DNA from: Alkaliphilus peptidifermentans DSM 18978
GTDB lineage: Bacteria > Bacillota > Clostridia > Peptostreptococcales > Natronincolaceae
Assembly (NCBI RefSeq): GCF_900101495.1
Contig: NZ_FMUS01000001.1
Location: forward strand, 62,001 to 126,000
Length of the DNA: 64,000 nucleotides
Direction: 5' to 3'
Shown: positions 27,308-36,054 of the stretch, one piece after another
How the letters are laid out: every line of letters starts with the position of its first letter
How positions within the stretch are numbered: the first letter of the stretch is position 1
Position numbers and translations under genes: made by a program
Notes under the pieces: model-generated
Databases searched by the model: none
Told to the model about the DNA's origin: nothing
What the model saw: the letters and a program-made list of their open reading frames with translations, nothing else

Positions 27308-28471
27308 GTGAAAAACGATATTGAATACAATAGCTCTGAAAGAAGAATTAAATATCAATATATTGTTGATGAATCTGAAAAAACCAAAAGGCTAGGAAGA
27401 TTTGTTATATTAATCGGTATATTACTTATGCTTATAGCTTTACATTCAGATATTAAAATCTTATTTTACCCTTCCATAATATATAAAACTAGAATTGCTA
27501 CAATTATTATTTACTGTGCCTACGTTTTATTTACCTATACCACTTATGCAGAAAGCCCCAGAAGAGTAATACGTTATTATAGCTACTGTCTTGTGATTGG
27601 AATGATTTTCGCTGTATTCTTTAATATTATCTTGTTCCAAACCCATGAAGGGATATTTGACTATAGAGGACCACAGCTTCTTTTAAGCTTTAGTGTCTTT
27701 ATAATGGTATTTTCAATGGGAGCAAAGGATATGGCTATTAAGATTGTATTATATCCCATAGGCTTTATGGTGGCATATTTTGTTATGTTTAAAGATATGA
27801 GCATGTTCGAATGGACTAAGTACTTTAATGCATTTGTTACTATACTGATGGTTTGTTTTTATCATAGATTATGCAGCCAAAAAGATTTTGCAGAATTTCG
27901 CCTTAGAAAAATTTCGCAAATAAATGTGTCAAAGCTAAAGCGTGAAATTGAGGATAGAAAGGATCAAGAGAAATCCCTTAAGGTTAAGGCGAACCTAGAT
28001 GAGCTTACAGGATTATTGAGCCGCAGGTCAGGTTTAGAGGAGTTAGAGAAGCTGTTTAAGCTTGCAACCGAGGAGAATAAGCCCCTTAGCCTATGCTATA
28101 TCGATTTAGATAGATTAAAATACATTAATGACACCTATGGCCATGTTGAAGGGGATCGTTTTATTAAAATTGCAGTTGAAATTATTCAAAGTCAATTGAG
28201 GGATGGAGATTTGTTTGCCCGATTGGGTGGAGATGAATTTATAATTGGTTTATACAATACTACGCCAAACATTGCTGAAAAGATTTGGGCCCGTATAAGT
28301 GATGGGTTTGATCATTTTAACAGTCAGCACATATTAATATATAAAATAAATGCCAGCCATGGTATCGCAGGTTTACATCAAAATAATTATTCAAGTCTAA
28401 ATGATTTAATAGAAGGTGCAGATGAAAAAATGTATGGAGAGAAAAAGCGAAAGCGAGTATTCATGAAATAG
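27308..28471 (+). CDS. Membrane-bound diguanylate cyclase (GGDEF)
   Basis: Makes cyclic di-GMP from two GTP. The 387-residue protein has about six membrane helices in residues 30-185, a linker helix, and a GGDEF domain from about residue 228. The active-site motif RLGGDEF is intact near residue 304, with DELTGLLSRR at the domain start. RDGD lies exactly five residues before GGDEF, which is the inhibitory I-site, so product feedback is expected. The start is GTG with ACAGGAGG upstream. It reads away from the FG-GAP gene; the membrane part resembles no sensor domain I can name. Confidence 0.93.
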   Translation: MKNDIEYNSSERRIKYQYIVDESEKTKRLGRFVILIGILLMLIALHSDIKILFYPSIIYKTRIATIIIYCAYVLFTYTTYAESPRRVIRYYSYCLVIGMIFAVFFNIILFQTHEGIFDYRGPQLLLSFSVFIMVFSMGAKDMAIKIVLYPIGFMVAYFVMFKDMSMFEWTKYFNAFVTILMVCFYHRLCSQKDFAEFRLRKISQINVSKLKREIEDRKDQEKSLKVKANLDELTGLLSRRSGLEELEKLFKLATEENKPLSLCYIDLDRLKYINDTYGHVEGDRFIKIAVEIIQSQLRDGDLFARLGGDEFIIGLYNTTPNIAEKIWARISDGFDHFNSQHILIYKINASHGIAGLHQNNYSSLNDLIEGADEKMYGEKKRKRVFMK

Positions 28472-28567
28472 ATTCTATTTGCACTTTTTTATAAAGCTTG
28501 TGTTATTTTCTTACAATGTGGGTATATATATACTAACTATAAAATTGGGGGATTGAGGAGGGGTTAT

Positions 28568-28873
28568 ATGATTCAATTTAAAAGCAAAGAAGACATATTA
28601 AAGCTATATGTAAGTAGATATCCTGAATTAGATGCCTTTGCACAGGCAGAGCTGGAAAAGGAGTACGACTACTTTATAAAGTCATTAAAGGATTGCACAA
28701 CCCGTGAAGAAGTAGCGGCGGTTTTCGAAGAAAAAATTATAGTTAATGAAGGAAAATACAGGAGAAATCCTCAGATTACCGGAGTTGAATCATCGCCCTG
28801 TAAAGACTTCTATCAAATTTTGGCTAATTACGGTATGATAGTTTTTTTCAGAGATAACATTTTAAAAGACTAG
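28568..28873 (+). CDS. Small protein of unknown function
   Basis: A 101-residue, probably cytoplasmic, mostly helical protein beginning MIQFKSKEDILKLYVSRYPE. The ATG at 28568 is chosen because GAGGAGGGG precedes it; a TTG further upstream would overlap that site. No family is recognised. It is followed after about 50 nt by another small gene and they share a terminator, so the two form a short operon separate from the GGDEF gene. Confidence 0.7.
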   Translation: MIQFKSKEDILKLYVSRYPELDAFAQAELEKEYDYFIKSLKDCTTREEVAAVFEEKIIVNEGKYRRNPQITGVESSPCKDFYQILANYGMIVFFRDNILKD

Positions 28874-28924
28874 TACTTCTATGAATTTAATTGTGATGCG
28901 GTACTAACTCAAGGGAGTGATAAT

Positions 28925-29116
28925 ATGGCAGAAGATATTAGAAATTGTAAAGCTTGTAGAAAAGAGTTTAATATTTCTAAGCAGGAGGATAACAAAAGTC
29001 TTTTTAAAGGATTAGTTTCCCGTGTTGGAAAGGGAAAGGAATCTGTTAAAAAGGATAGCACCCTCTACTGCCCAGAGTGTATAATTGAAGATACAAGTAG
29101 TCAGATAAGGCAGTAA
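28925..29116 (+). CDS. Small zinc-ribbon-like protein
   Basis: A 63-residue basic protein with CKAC near residue 9 and CPEC near residue 49, a spacing able to bind one zinc as a ribbon. A Lys/Gly-rich loop separates the pairs. CAAGGGAGTGA precedes the ATG. Such small proteins often act as regulators or nucleic-acid or protein adaptors, but nothing specific can be claimed. It closes the small operon that ends in a 15-bp terminator. Confidence 0.65.
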   Translation: MAEDIRNCKACRKEFNISKQEDNKSLFKGLVSRVGKGKESVKKDSTLYCPECIIEDTSSQIRQ

Positions 29117-29117
29117 G

Positions 29118-29158
29118 CAAACAGCTCAATTCGATACCTGAATTGAGCTGTTTGTTTT
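29118..29158 (+). terminator. Strong Rho-independent terminator
   Basis: A perfect 15-bp stem (29118-29132 with 29140-29154), a seven-base loop and TTTT follow the small zinc-ribbon gene directly. Confidence 0.9.
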
Positions 29159-29177
29159 ATCCGTCAAATTTTATATA

Positions 29178-30944
29178 TTATTCAATTAGCAGGAAAGTAT
29201 GATTTCCCTTTAATGTTACTGTAGCAGTAGCTTTATTGGAGTATGGGTTTACTCTGGTTTTCAGTTGCCTGTAGTCGTCATTTATAACCTCTACCATTTT
29301 AAGACTCCATTGAGAGCCCACTGGGGTTAGGTCCTTATACCAATTTCTATCCTTTCCTAAGTCGTTTCGATAGAACAATGTTAGCTCTCCAGTTGTTTCT
29401 TCACCATCATAATCTATAATCCACATGCGATTAATACCATTTATACCATCCTTCTCCATCACTTGAATTTTGAGAATTCCTATGATAGGCAGATGGTTGG
29501 GTGTCCACTTGGCGATTACAAAACCATTAGAGTCCACCAATAGAGCTGTATCTACTACTTCGGACAAATCAGCAAAGGCTTCATAGGTGTTGCCTTCAAT
29601 AGTATTTATTTCCCTTTCTAAAAAGGCGTATCGTAGCTCAATGAAATCTAATAGTCTCTCTAGGTAATAGCTGAAATCACCTACATTACCATGATGATTA
29701 TATGGATGAATAACAAAATTATCTTTATCTGGAGTTATTTCAACCCAATCCTCAATTACCTCTGAAATATGTTTTATTTTATTTATAAAATAACTAAGTG
29801 GAAATACCTCCCCCATCAGCTCATCTATACGCTGATAGAGTCTATTCATAAGCTCAGGTGTATCTTTAAATTTGACAATTAGCTCATTACCTAATACGTC
29901 TCTTGAGGTTATGGAGTTTTCATAGGCGAGATAATGGTTTGCAACACCTACGTCCTCCCTCCAGCCAGAGCCAAAGGTTAAATCCTTATCCCAAGGTATA
30001 AACTTCCATTTTGCCTTTGAATCTACATGGTCTAAATATAACCAGTAGTCATCGGCATATGAGTCCACATCTCTAACTAAATAATGAACTGCTAGCCAGT
30101 CTATGAAGTTATCAACATCTACTCGTTTCATGAAGCCCTTATGAAATTCTGGACCTGCAGGAGTATCATAAACCCACTGCACAAATTCTGCATATGCATC
30201 CCAATTGGGTTCTCCACGGTAGCTGGAGGCATTCATTAGGACTTCCGTTGGATCTTCAAGCCCGCTTAAATCCGTTCCAAAAACTGAAAAACTATCGATA
30301 TGTTCATTGTCCATATTATGTCTAAATTCATCCCTTATCAAGGTTGCTTTTGGGTTTAAACCGGCTTCCCTTAAGAAGTTCTTGTCCACCCTTTCCACAT
30401 GCAAATATAGTCCCTCATAAACCCCATTAATATAGAGATTAAAATATTGAGTTCTTGGAGCTGGCTGTCCAAGTTCTCTAAAAAGATCCATGGAAAGCCT
30501 TTCTTGCATCATGGTGGGGTCTGTATACATGGCATTCAAGTTTAGTCGGTCACTTCCATACAAAATATCCTGTGATTTATCAAAGGTAACACTTAAGGGC
30601 TTTTTAGGTAGCAGCTTAGTAGAGTTTCCTCTAAATCCAAGCTGTATATCTTCCCTTTCGAATGGATTATCCCCCCACCTTAAAGAGGCAGAAATAGTTT
30701 CATCAGAGCTGGAGCTTTCACTATAAAGTGTTATTATATCTTCCTCTTCAGCCTCAATGTAAATATCCTTTAGTGTGATCTCTACTAAATCGAATATTTT
30801 TGTAATTCCAGTATTGCCGCCAGAGTTCATATAAACCCTATCGGTAAAATGCCAGCCCTTTGCTGTGAATATAAATAAAACAAAAAGGATGGGAATAACC
30901 ATCCAAAGTATTGATTTATTTCTAGTGGTAGTTTTTTTCTTCAT
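29178..30944 (-). CDS. CotH-type kinase-fold surface protein
   Basis: The ATG at 30944 is preferred because AAGGAGTGG lies upstream. The 588-residue product has an N-terminal membrane anchor or signal (about residues 14-32) and a CotH domain: FRGNSTKLLPKKPLSVTFD, LNLNAMYTDPTMMQERLSMD, NLYINGVYEGLYLHVERVD, and the acidic active-site stretch DVDSYADDYWLYLD with KFIPWDKDLTFG. CotH proteins of spore coats are atypical protein kinases. This one is exported and sits behind DUF4956 and VTC-domain genes, 25 nt from its neighbour. A C-terminal beta domain (about residue 470 on) resembles carbohydrate-binding modules. Substrate unknown. Confidence 0.88.
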   Translation of the reverse strand: MKKKTTTRNKSILWMVIPILFVLFIFTAKGWHFTDRVYMNSGGNTGITKIFDLVEITLKDIYIEAEEEDIITLYSESSSSDETISASLRWGDNPFEREDIQLGFRGNSTKLLPKKPLSVTFDKSQDILYGSDRLNLNAMYTDPTMMQERLSMDLFRELGQPAPRTQYFNLYINGVYEGLYLHVERVDKNFLREAGLNPKATLIRDEFRHNMDNEHIDSFSVFGTDLSGLEDPTEVLMNASSYRGEPNWDAYAEFVQWVYDTPAGPEFHKGFMKRVDVDNFIDWLAVHYLVRDVDSYADDYWLYLDHVDSKAKWKFIPWDKDLTFGSGWREDVGVANHYLAYENSITSRDVLGNELIVKFKDTPELMNRLYQRIDELMGEVFPLSYFINKIKHISEVIEDWVEITPDKDNFVIHPYNHHGNVGDFSYYLERLLDFIELRYAFLEREINTIEGNTYEAFADLSEVVDTALLVDSNGFVIAKWTPNHLPIIGILKIQVMEKDGINGINRMWIIDYDGEETTGELTLFYRNDLGKDRNWYKDLTPVGSQWSLKMVEVINDDYRQLKTRVNPYSNKATATVTLKGNHTFLLIE

Positions 30945-30969
30945 ATATATTCCACTCCTTACCACATCT

Positions 30970-31665
30970 TTACATATATATTCCCTGTTGATCCATTAAA
31001 ATAGCTACTCTTAAATTTGCATTCCTACAGCGAATTGCATCTATCAATAGCTTATCACTGTTTTCTTTGCTGCTTGTTATTTGGTATGTTATTTCAAACA
31101 TTGTTCCTAGATTAGTAGTTTTCACACTTATAAGCTTATATTCTTCTAGATGCTCTTGAAAAATATCATCGAATATGCCTTCAAAATTAAGGTTTTCAGG
31201 AATTGTTATTTTTAGTATTTTATTTGCTATAACTCTATCACCATAGTTTAGCTTATATAACCCATAGGTTAATAAACAAAGTATGCCAACGAATACAAAT
31301 CCTATAAGGTAGTTACCAGTACCTGCTGCAAGCCCTGCCCCCATCGCAAAAAATATAAAGGCCACATCCTTAGGGTCGCTTATGGCACTTCTAAATCGAA
31401 TAATTGATAATGCTCCCGCCAAGCTAAATGCTCTGGCGATATTGCTTCCTATCACTACAATTATAACCGAAATAATAACCCCCATCATAACAATGGTATG
31501 AACAAAGGATTGAGAGTAGGTATTTCCTTTATAAGTCTTTTGATAGGTCCATGTAATCATGATTCCAAAGATAAAACTCACTAAAACTGCAAATATTGCA
31601 TCCCCTACAAATTCAAATGTTAGTAGATTATTAAGCTCAAGCGTTTCATTTAATAACCCCTCCAT
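30970..31665 (-). CDS. DUF4956 membrane protein
   Basis: A 231-residue protein with three or four membrane helices in the first 130 residues, including ARAFSLAGALSIIRFRSAI and DPKDVAFIFFAMGAGLAAGTG, the hallmark of DUF4956. A cytoplasmic C-terminal domain of about 90 residues follows, ending RNANLRVAILMDQQG. AGGAGGAG precedes the ATG. It lies between a VTC-domain gene and a CotH gene, a combination seen repeatedly in Firmicutes, but its biochemical role is not established. Confidence 0.85.
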   Translation of the reverse strand: MEGLLNETLELNNLLTFEFVGDAIFAVLVSFIFGIMITWTYQKTYKGNTYSQSFVHTIVMMGVIISVIIVVIGSNIARAFSLAGALSIIRFRSAISDPKDVAFIFFAMGAGLAAGTGNYLIGFVFVGILCLLTYGLYKLNYGDRVIANKILKITIPENLNFEGIFDDIFQEHLEEYKLISVKTTNLGTMFEITYQITSSKENSDKLLIDAIRCRNANLRVAILMDQQGIYM

Positions 31666-31677
31666 GTCACTCCTCCT

Positions 31678-32436
31678 CTAAATTGCCTCATATGCTGGCA
31701 TTTCCAAATCGTCATTTGGATCACCATACCCTATACAATATTTTGATACACCTTGTTTATAGCATTCACATTCACTTAAAATTCTTGTAAGCCAATAGGG
31801 TATTCTAGAGTTAACCTTAACCTCAAGCACATAAAGTCCTGATTCCATAATTGGCTCTCCATTTTTATAATCCTCTATTTTGCTACAATTTTCATCTTTT
31901 CTTAGGTCGGTATCAAAGGTAACCCTTAAGTCCTTTTCTTCTACCCCCTGAAAGGCTTGTCTATCATAGCTAATTATTATTTTAGGCTTAAGCTCATAGA
32001 AATTTTTTAAAAAATGTATTTCGTTTAGTATTTGTTTATTGGACGCTTGAAAATGATCTATCCTGCTATTGCTATGCTGTTGATTCAAGAATGCATAGGC
32101 TTCCCTTAAGGGTAGCTTTGTTCTTCTTTTATTTACAACTCCATCATGTTTTTGCTTAACCTCCAGAAAAACATCACTGTTTGGATTAACATTATTATAT
32201 GCCCTTAATCTAAGCTTTTGTCGAAAAACTGTACCATTTAATGTTTCATGGAAAAAGGTATCCTCTGGAGTATCATAGTAAAAGCTTAATATTCGATAGT
32301 GACCTTCACCGTTTCCAAAGGGGTCAACCGTAAGCCGTCCTTTAACTTCATCGTATACCTTTTTGTATTTCTCATGATCAATTATATATTTAAATTCGTA
32401 TCTATTAAAAACCTCTTGATCCAAAGTTTTCACCAC
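31678..32436 (-). CDS. VTC-domain (polyphosphate polymerase-like) protein
   Basis: A 252-residue soluble protein with the tunnel-fold landmarks of VTC domains: RYEFKYIID, ILSFYYDTPED, KLRLRAYN, FLEVKQKHDGVVNKRRT, IISYDRQAF and VLEVKVNSRIPYW, supplying the ring of basic residues and acidic metal ligands. In yeast Vtc4 this fold makes inorganic polyphosphate from ATP; activity in bacterial homologues is inferred. The listed start is GTG. A TTG at 32424, better spaced from AAGGTGG, is a real alternative that would shorten the product by four residues. It is the first gene of the VTC-DUF4956-CotH operon. Confidence 0.85.
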   Translation of the reverse strand: MVKTLDQEVFNRYEFKYIIDHEKYKKVYDEVKGRLTVDPFGNGEGHYRILSFYYDTPEDTFFHETLNGTVFRQKLRLRAYNNVNPNSDVFLEVKQKHDGVVNKRRTKLPLREAYAFLNQQHSNSRIDHFQASNKQILNEIHFLKNFYELKPKIIISYDRQAFQGVEEKDLRVTFDTDLRKDENCSKIEDYKNGEPIMESGLYVLEVKVNSRIPYWLTRILSECECYKQGVSKYCIGYGDPNDDLEMPAYEAI

Positions 32437-32513
32437 CTTACTAGCTATAATAGGGACAATATACCTAGTTCTTTCTTTATTTTACATGAACTCCATGAAG
32501 TTTACAATAATTA

Positions 32514-32551
32514 AAACCCCCATAAGTACAAATGTGTATTATAGGGGTTTC
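32514..32551 (-). terminator. Terminator after the SEC-C gene
   Basis: On the minus strand AAACCCC...ATACA pairs with TGTA...GGGGGTTT with small mismatches, ending in TTTT. It lies about 120 nt beyond the SEC-C stop and upstream of the VTC operon. Confidence 0.6.
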
Positions 32552-32672
32552 ATCAAAATATTAATGTATTTATTTTCATAACTTATTGTTTTATAGACTA
32601 TTTTTCCAAATATATCTGTATATGAGCCTTCATAGCATGCATAATGATCTGAGTTTTAATAGTGTATGGCTT

Positions 32673-34904
32673 TTAATTATTATTGACATGTTTTAGCCAA
32701 GCAATAGCACCCCAGGTTTTTTCCCAAGCTTTTTTGGCATAGGAGGCATAATTAATCGCTTCCTCCTTGCTTCCATGAGAAATATTATCTGGTAATATTT
32801 TAGGTATAGGTTTAATTTGCAACAAATAATCTGCAACATACTTATTATTCTCAATGGCCTTCTTAAGTAAATTCTCTGCTCTTTTATTGGCTCCCTTAGA
32901 TTTAAAAGTATACAAAGCTTTGTTAAAAAGCCAGTCACTTGATTCCTCATCATATTCATTCATAATACCAATAGCATCTGCAAATCTACCATTTTCCATT
33001 AAGTAGGGCGCTAATAAATATCTAACACCTTGATTATCATTGGGATTTAAACTCAACATATCATAGAAATTATTAATAGCTTCTTCTTTTCTTCCTTCCT
33101 CAATAAGACATTGGGCAAGTCCCATTTTTGCCCTCATGTATGGACGAGTTTCCAGTAAACCCCAGAAATGACCTTTATTCTCTTGAAAATATGATTTGCC
33201 CAATACTCTTTCTGAGATACTCAAAGCTTTTTTAAATAATTGAATTTTTTCTTCAAGGGTATTTGTTTCAAATTCAGCCAAGATATTATATGCATCAATA
33301 CAATTTTCATCTAATTTTAATGCCTTATTTGCTAACCTTATTTTTTCTCTTTTACTATTGCTGTCCCATGCTGAGTATATTAATTCTTTTGCTTCATCCT
33401 TCTTGGACAAATTACTTTTGTTTTGCTCTAACATTCCATTGTTCAAAATACTATTCATAAAGCTATTGGCATCTTCTATTGAGTGAAAGTCTTGATTTTG
33501 TAATATTTCACTTATATCCAACATGCTTTTTTCAGTTTTAGGTCTGTTTATTATATTAGCTGGTGCTCTTAGTAATTCAGGTTGATTTTGTTCCTCTTCA
33601 TAAGAATACATGACCCTATACATAAATTGTATCATCATTTGACTATTACTTGAAACTGTACTATGGCTTACACCATATTTTTTCGCTATCTCCTTTTGTG
33701 TAGGCTGATATTGACACCAAGCTTCATCCAGCATTATATATTCAAGTACTGAAGCCCAGCTTCCACTTTTTCTAATTATTGGCTTCATATCACTGGTATA
33801 CAGATACCATAGATCTATTGTTTTTTCTATATCATATAAGAATATTTTTCCCTTACAATTTTTAATGAACAGTAGTGCTTCATTTTTGTAGGTTTCATTA
33901 TCAAAGGGAACACTTTCAATATCTGTCAATATGGAATTCTCACCATATAATAATGAATTTATTATATCTATATGATTTGAAATGTCAATGGCTTGTAGTT
34001 CTTTATCAATTTCTCCCTTTTCTATTTTATCAATAAATTTTTTTAGTTTTTTACTCATTTTAGGATTATAGCTGGCTTGTAAAGGACTCATTCCATCCAA
34101 TAGCCTATGGGGCATACTTAAAAATTGTCTTATATGGAGTTCTTCATCATAATAATCTTCATTTAATGGAATCATAGTCTCATCTACTATTTCATCCAAT
34201 AAAACCTCTATAAAGACATCTCCCTCATTTTTTAAGAACTCTTTCCAATTATTATACTTTTCACCAAATATTTCTTTATTTCTTCTAGTATACTTAATTT
34301 CATTTATTAAAGCCTCCTTATTTTGTGAAGGCAATATAATACACCCGTTCAAGTATTCATTCCATGACTCCACAGGTAATAATCTTCCAATATGTAGGTC
34401 TTTTTTATTGGCATCCCCATTAAGCCCATAAATTTTAACCAATTTCTCCTCTTTTGTTAGTAAATCAATAAGAATTAAGCCTTCATCCTCATAAAAATCT
34501 TTAACTTCATATACACTTAAATAGCTATCCCGCCAGCTATGAATGATTCTCAATACTCTATCTTTTATTTCTCTTTGTTTATCCTTTAAGTAAAGGTCAA
34601 ACAAAGTCATTTCATCTTTTACTGGGTAGTCAAAAACAATCAAGTCCATAGTAAACTCAAATAACTCGTTAATAACACTGTCTATATTGATTTCTATTTT
34701 ATTTGCTATATCTACAATAGCTTTATCCACCAACTGTTTTTTTGACAACACAAATTGTTGTAGCCCTCTTCTGATTTTATCTGCTTCGGATTTTGTTATA
34801 GTATTTGGGTTAAGTTCAATTATATTATTGTTTTGACCGCAGCATCTTTTGTATTTTTTACCACTGCCACAGTGACAGACCTCATTTCTTCCATGTTTTA
34901 ACAT
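32673..34904 (-). CDS. SEC-C motif protein with HTH and TPR repeats
   Basis: A 743-residue cytoplasmic protein. The N-terminus has a zinc-binding SEC-C motif, CHCGSGKKYKRCCG (about residues 10-23), as found at the C-terminus of SecA. The centre has a helix-turn-helix-like QKEIAKKYGVSHSTVSS (about 410-426). The last 230 residues carry TPR-like helices (for example AKMGLAQCLIEEGRKEEAI and LDENCIDAYNILAEF). TAAGGAGTG lies somewhat far from the ATG. The combination suggests a regulatory or scaffold protein; no family-wide function is known to me. Confidence 0.75.
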   Translation of the reverse strand: MLKHGRNEVCHCGSGKKYKRCCGQNNNIIELNPNTITKSEADKIRRGLQQFVLSKKQLVDKAIVDIANKIEINIDSVINELFEFTMDLIVFDYPVKDEMTLFDLYLKDKQREIKDRVLRIIHSWRDSYLSVYEVKDFYEDEGLILIDLLTKEEKLVKIYGLNGDANKKDLHIGRLLPVESWNEYLNGCIILPSQNKEALINEIKYTRRNKEIFGEKYNNWKEFLKNEGDVFIEVLLDEIVDETMIPLNEDYYDEELHIRQFLSMPHRLLDGMSPLQASYNPKMSKKLKKFIDKIEKGEIDKELQAIDISNHIDIINSLLYGENSILTDIESVPFDNETYKNEALLFIKNCKGKIFLYDIEKTIDLWYLYTSDMKPIIRKSGSWASVLEYIMLDEAWCQYQPTQKEIAKKYGVSHSTVSSNSQMMIQFMYRVMYSYEEEQNQPELLRAPANIINRPKTEKSMLDISEILQNQDFHSIEDANSFMNSILNNGMLEQNKSNLSKKDEAKELIYSAWDSNSKREKIRLANKALKLDENCIDAYNILAEFETNTLEEKIQLFKKALSISERVLGKSYFQENKGHFWGLLETRPYMRAKMGLAQCLIEEGRKEEAINNFYDMLSLNPNDNQGVRYLLAPYLMENGRFADAIGIMNEYDEESSDWLFNKALYTFKSKGANKRAENLLKKAIENNKYVADYLLQIKPIPKILPDNISHGSKEEAINYASYAKKAWEKTWGAIAWLKHVNNN

Positions 34905-35106
34905 AGTTTAGTACACTCCTTAAATAGTTTTAAAACTTAGGATTTCTAAGGTATGTTAAGCAATCCTCTTCATCATGAAATATCTCCTGTCTATTTGCTC
35001 CTCTTATTATCACATGATATATACCGCTTTTACTTTTCTCCCTGGCAATTCGTGGCATGCTAATTGCTCCTTTTTTTTTTCTCTTATTATACTTTATCAC
35101 AAGTAA

Positions 35107-35439
35107 CTAATCAACAGAACCGTCCCTTTGATTTGGTTTTTCATAAAATACTTTCCCAAATTTATCTATATGATCCTTCATGCCATTATGATCTAAAGTT
35201 TCATAGTGTACAATATCAAAATAATATGGTAAAGGTAATATTTCATTTAATTCTGTTCTGATTTTATTAAGTATTTCTGATGTTATATTTACACCATAAA
35301 TGACAATATCAATGTCTGATCCATTTTTATAGTTTCCCATACTGCGACTTCCAAAAATGGCGGCACTTTCAATCTCTTTCTTATCAATAAGAGCACTAAT
35401 TATCATTTCCATACTTTTCAATGAAATTCCAAAGCTCAT
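35107..35439 (-). CDS. MNT-type nucleotidyltransferase domain protein
   Basis: A 110-residue minimal nucleotidyltransferase. The active-site pattern G-S-x10-D-x-D is intact in GSRSMGNYKNGSDIDI. MntA proteins with this pattern neutralise HEPN toxins by adenylylating them; the partner here is the HI0074-type gene just upstream, joined by an ATGA overlap. The last residues, NQRDGSVD and the stop, are encoded by a REP-like hairpin (35109-35133) that has become the 3' end of the gene. Confidence 0.85.
   Translation of the reverse strand: MSFGISLKSMEMIISALIDKKEIESAAIFGSRSMGNYKNGSDIDIVIYGVNITSEILNKIRTELNEILPLPYYFDIVHYETLDHNGMKDHIDKFGKVFYEKPNQRDGSVD
35109..35133. repeat. REP-like hairpin at the 3' end of the MNT gene
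   Basis: AATCAA (35109-35114) and TTGATT (35128-35133) enclose CAGAACCGTCCCT. The loop core GAACCGTCCC is the same as in the elements at 51457, 53015 and 55421, while the stem differs and remains complementary. Confidence 0.75.
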
Positions 35440-35837
35440 TTTATCTCTCCTAGGTAATCATGCACTTGTGATATAGCATAGTAATATTCTTCTTTTATTT
35501 TCTTTAATGCAAAATTGAAGCGTTCTTCGTTATATGTATGGGCTAGTATGTTCCTTTTTTCCAGCATATCCATCCACACATCTCCATCTTTAATGAGCTC
35601 ATAGTGGAATGCTGCTTTAATTACATCTCTTGGAAACCGAGCCTCTACCTCTTTAGCTTCTAAGTAGTCCTTTAATGTTTTCCATGCTAACTCAAAGGTA
35701 TACTCAAACCGCTGAATTAAACCCTCTTTTTCCAGTACACTTAATTTCTCAATATCGACTACTGCAGCATGGAGCTTCATATAGGCCTTATTAAAGTTTT
35801 CATATCTTTGACGCCATCTAATATCTTTATTCACCAT
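35436..35837 (-). CDS. HI0074-family HEPN protein, partner of MNT nucleotidyltransferase
   Basis: A 133-residue helical protein of the nucleotidyltransferase substrate-binding (HI0074) family. Signatures are RFEYTFELAWKTLKDYLEAK, PRDVIKAAFHYELI, and EKRNILAHTYNEE, which contains the HEPN-type R-x4-H motif (RNILAH). Pairs of HEPN and MNT proteins act as toxin-antitoxin modules in several cases; here the role is inferred from pairing and the intact motifs. The HEPN gene is first and overlaps the MNT gene by four bases. Confidence 0.85.
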   Translation of the reverse strand: MVNKDIRWRQRYENFNKAYMKLHAAVVDIEKLSVLEKEGLIQRFEYTFELAWKTLKDYLEAKEVEARFPRDVIKAAFHYELIKDGDVWMDMLEKRNILAHTYNEERFNFALKKIKEEYYYAISQVHDYLGEIK

Positions 35838-35977
35838 TTTGCACCCCGCTATTTCTTACTATAATTTAACATGATATATAGCTTTATTATATATTAACTC
35901 CATATTGGTATCAATAAATAGTGGCTTTATTTTGTATTTTTTACCAATATATTATGGGACCTTAAGTCAGAAGTTTG

Positions 35978-36017
35978 ATAGAAGCCCTTAAGAAAGTGAT
36001 TCCTTAAGGGCTTCTAT
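35978..36017. terminator. 15-bp hairpin after the PTS/SIS operon
   Basis: ATAGAAGCCCTTAAG (35978-35992) pairs perfectly with CTTAAGGGCTTCTAT (36003-36017), 37 nt past the SIS gene stop. There is no long T-run on either strand, so it may act as an mRNA 3'-end protector as well as a terminator. Confidence 0.6.
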
Positions 36018-36054
36018 GTTATCTAACAAATTCCTGCTGTCTTTCCTCTAATTA

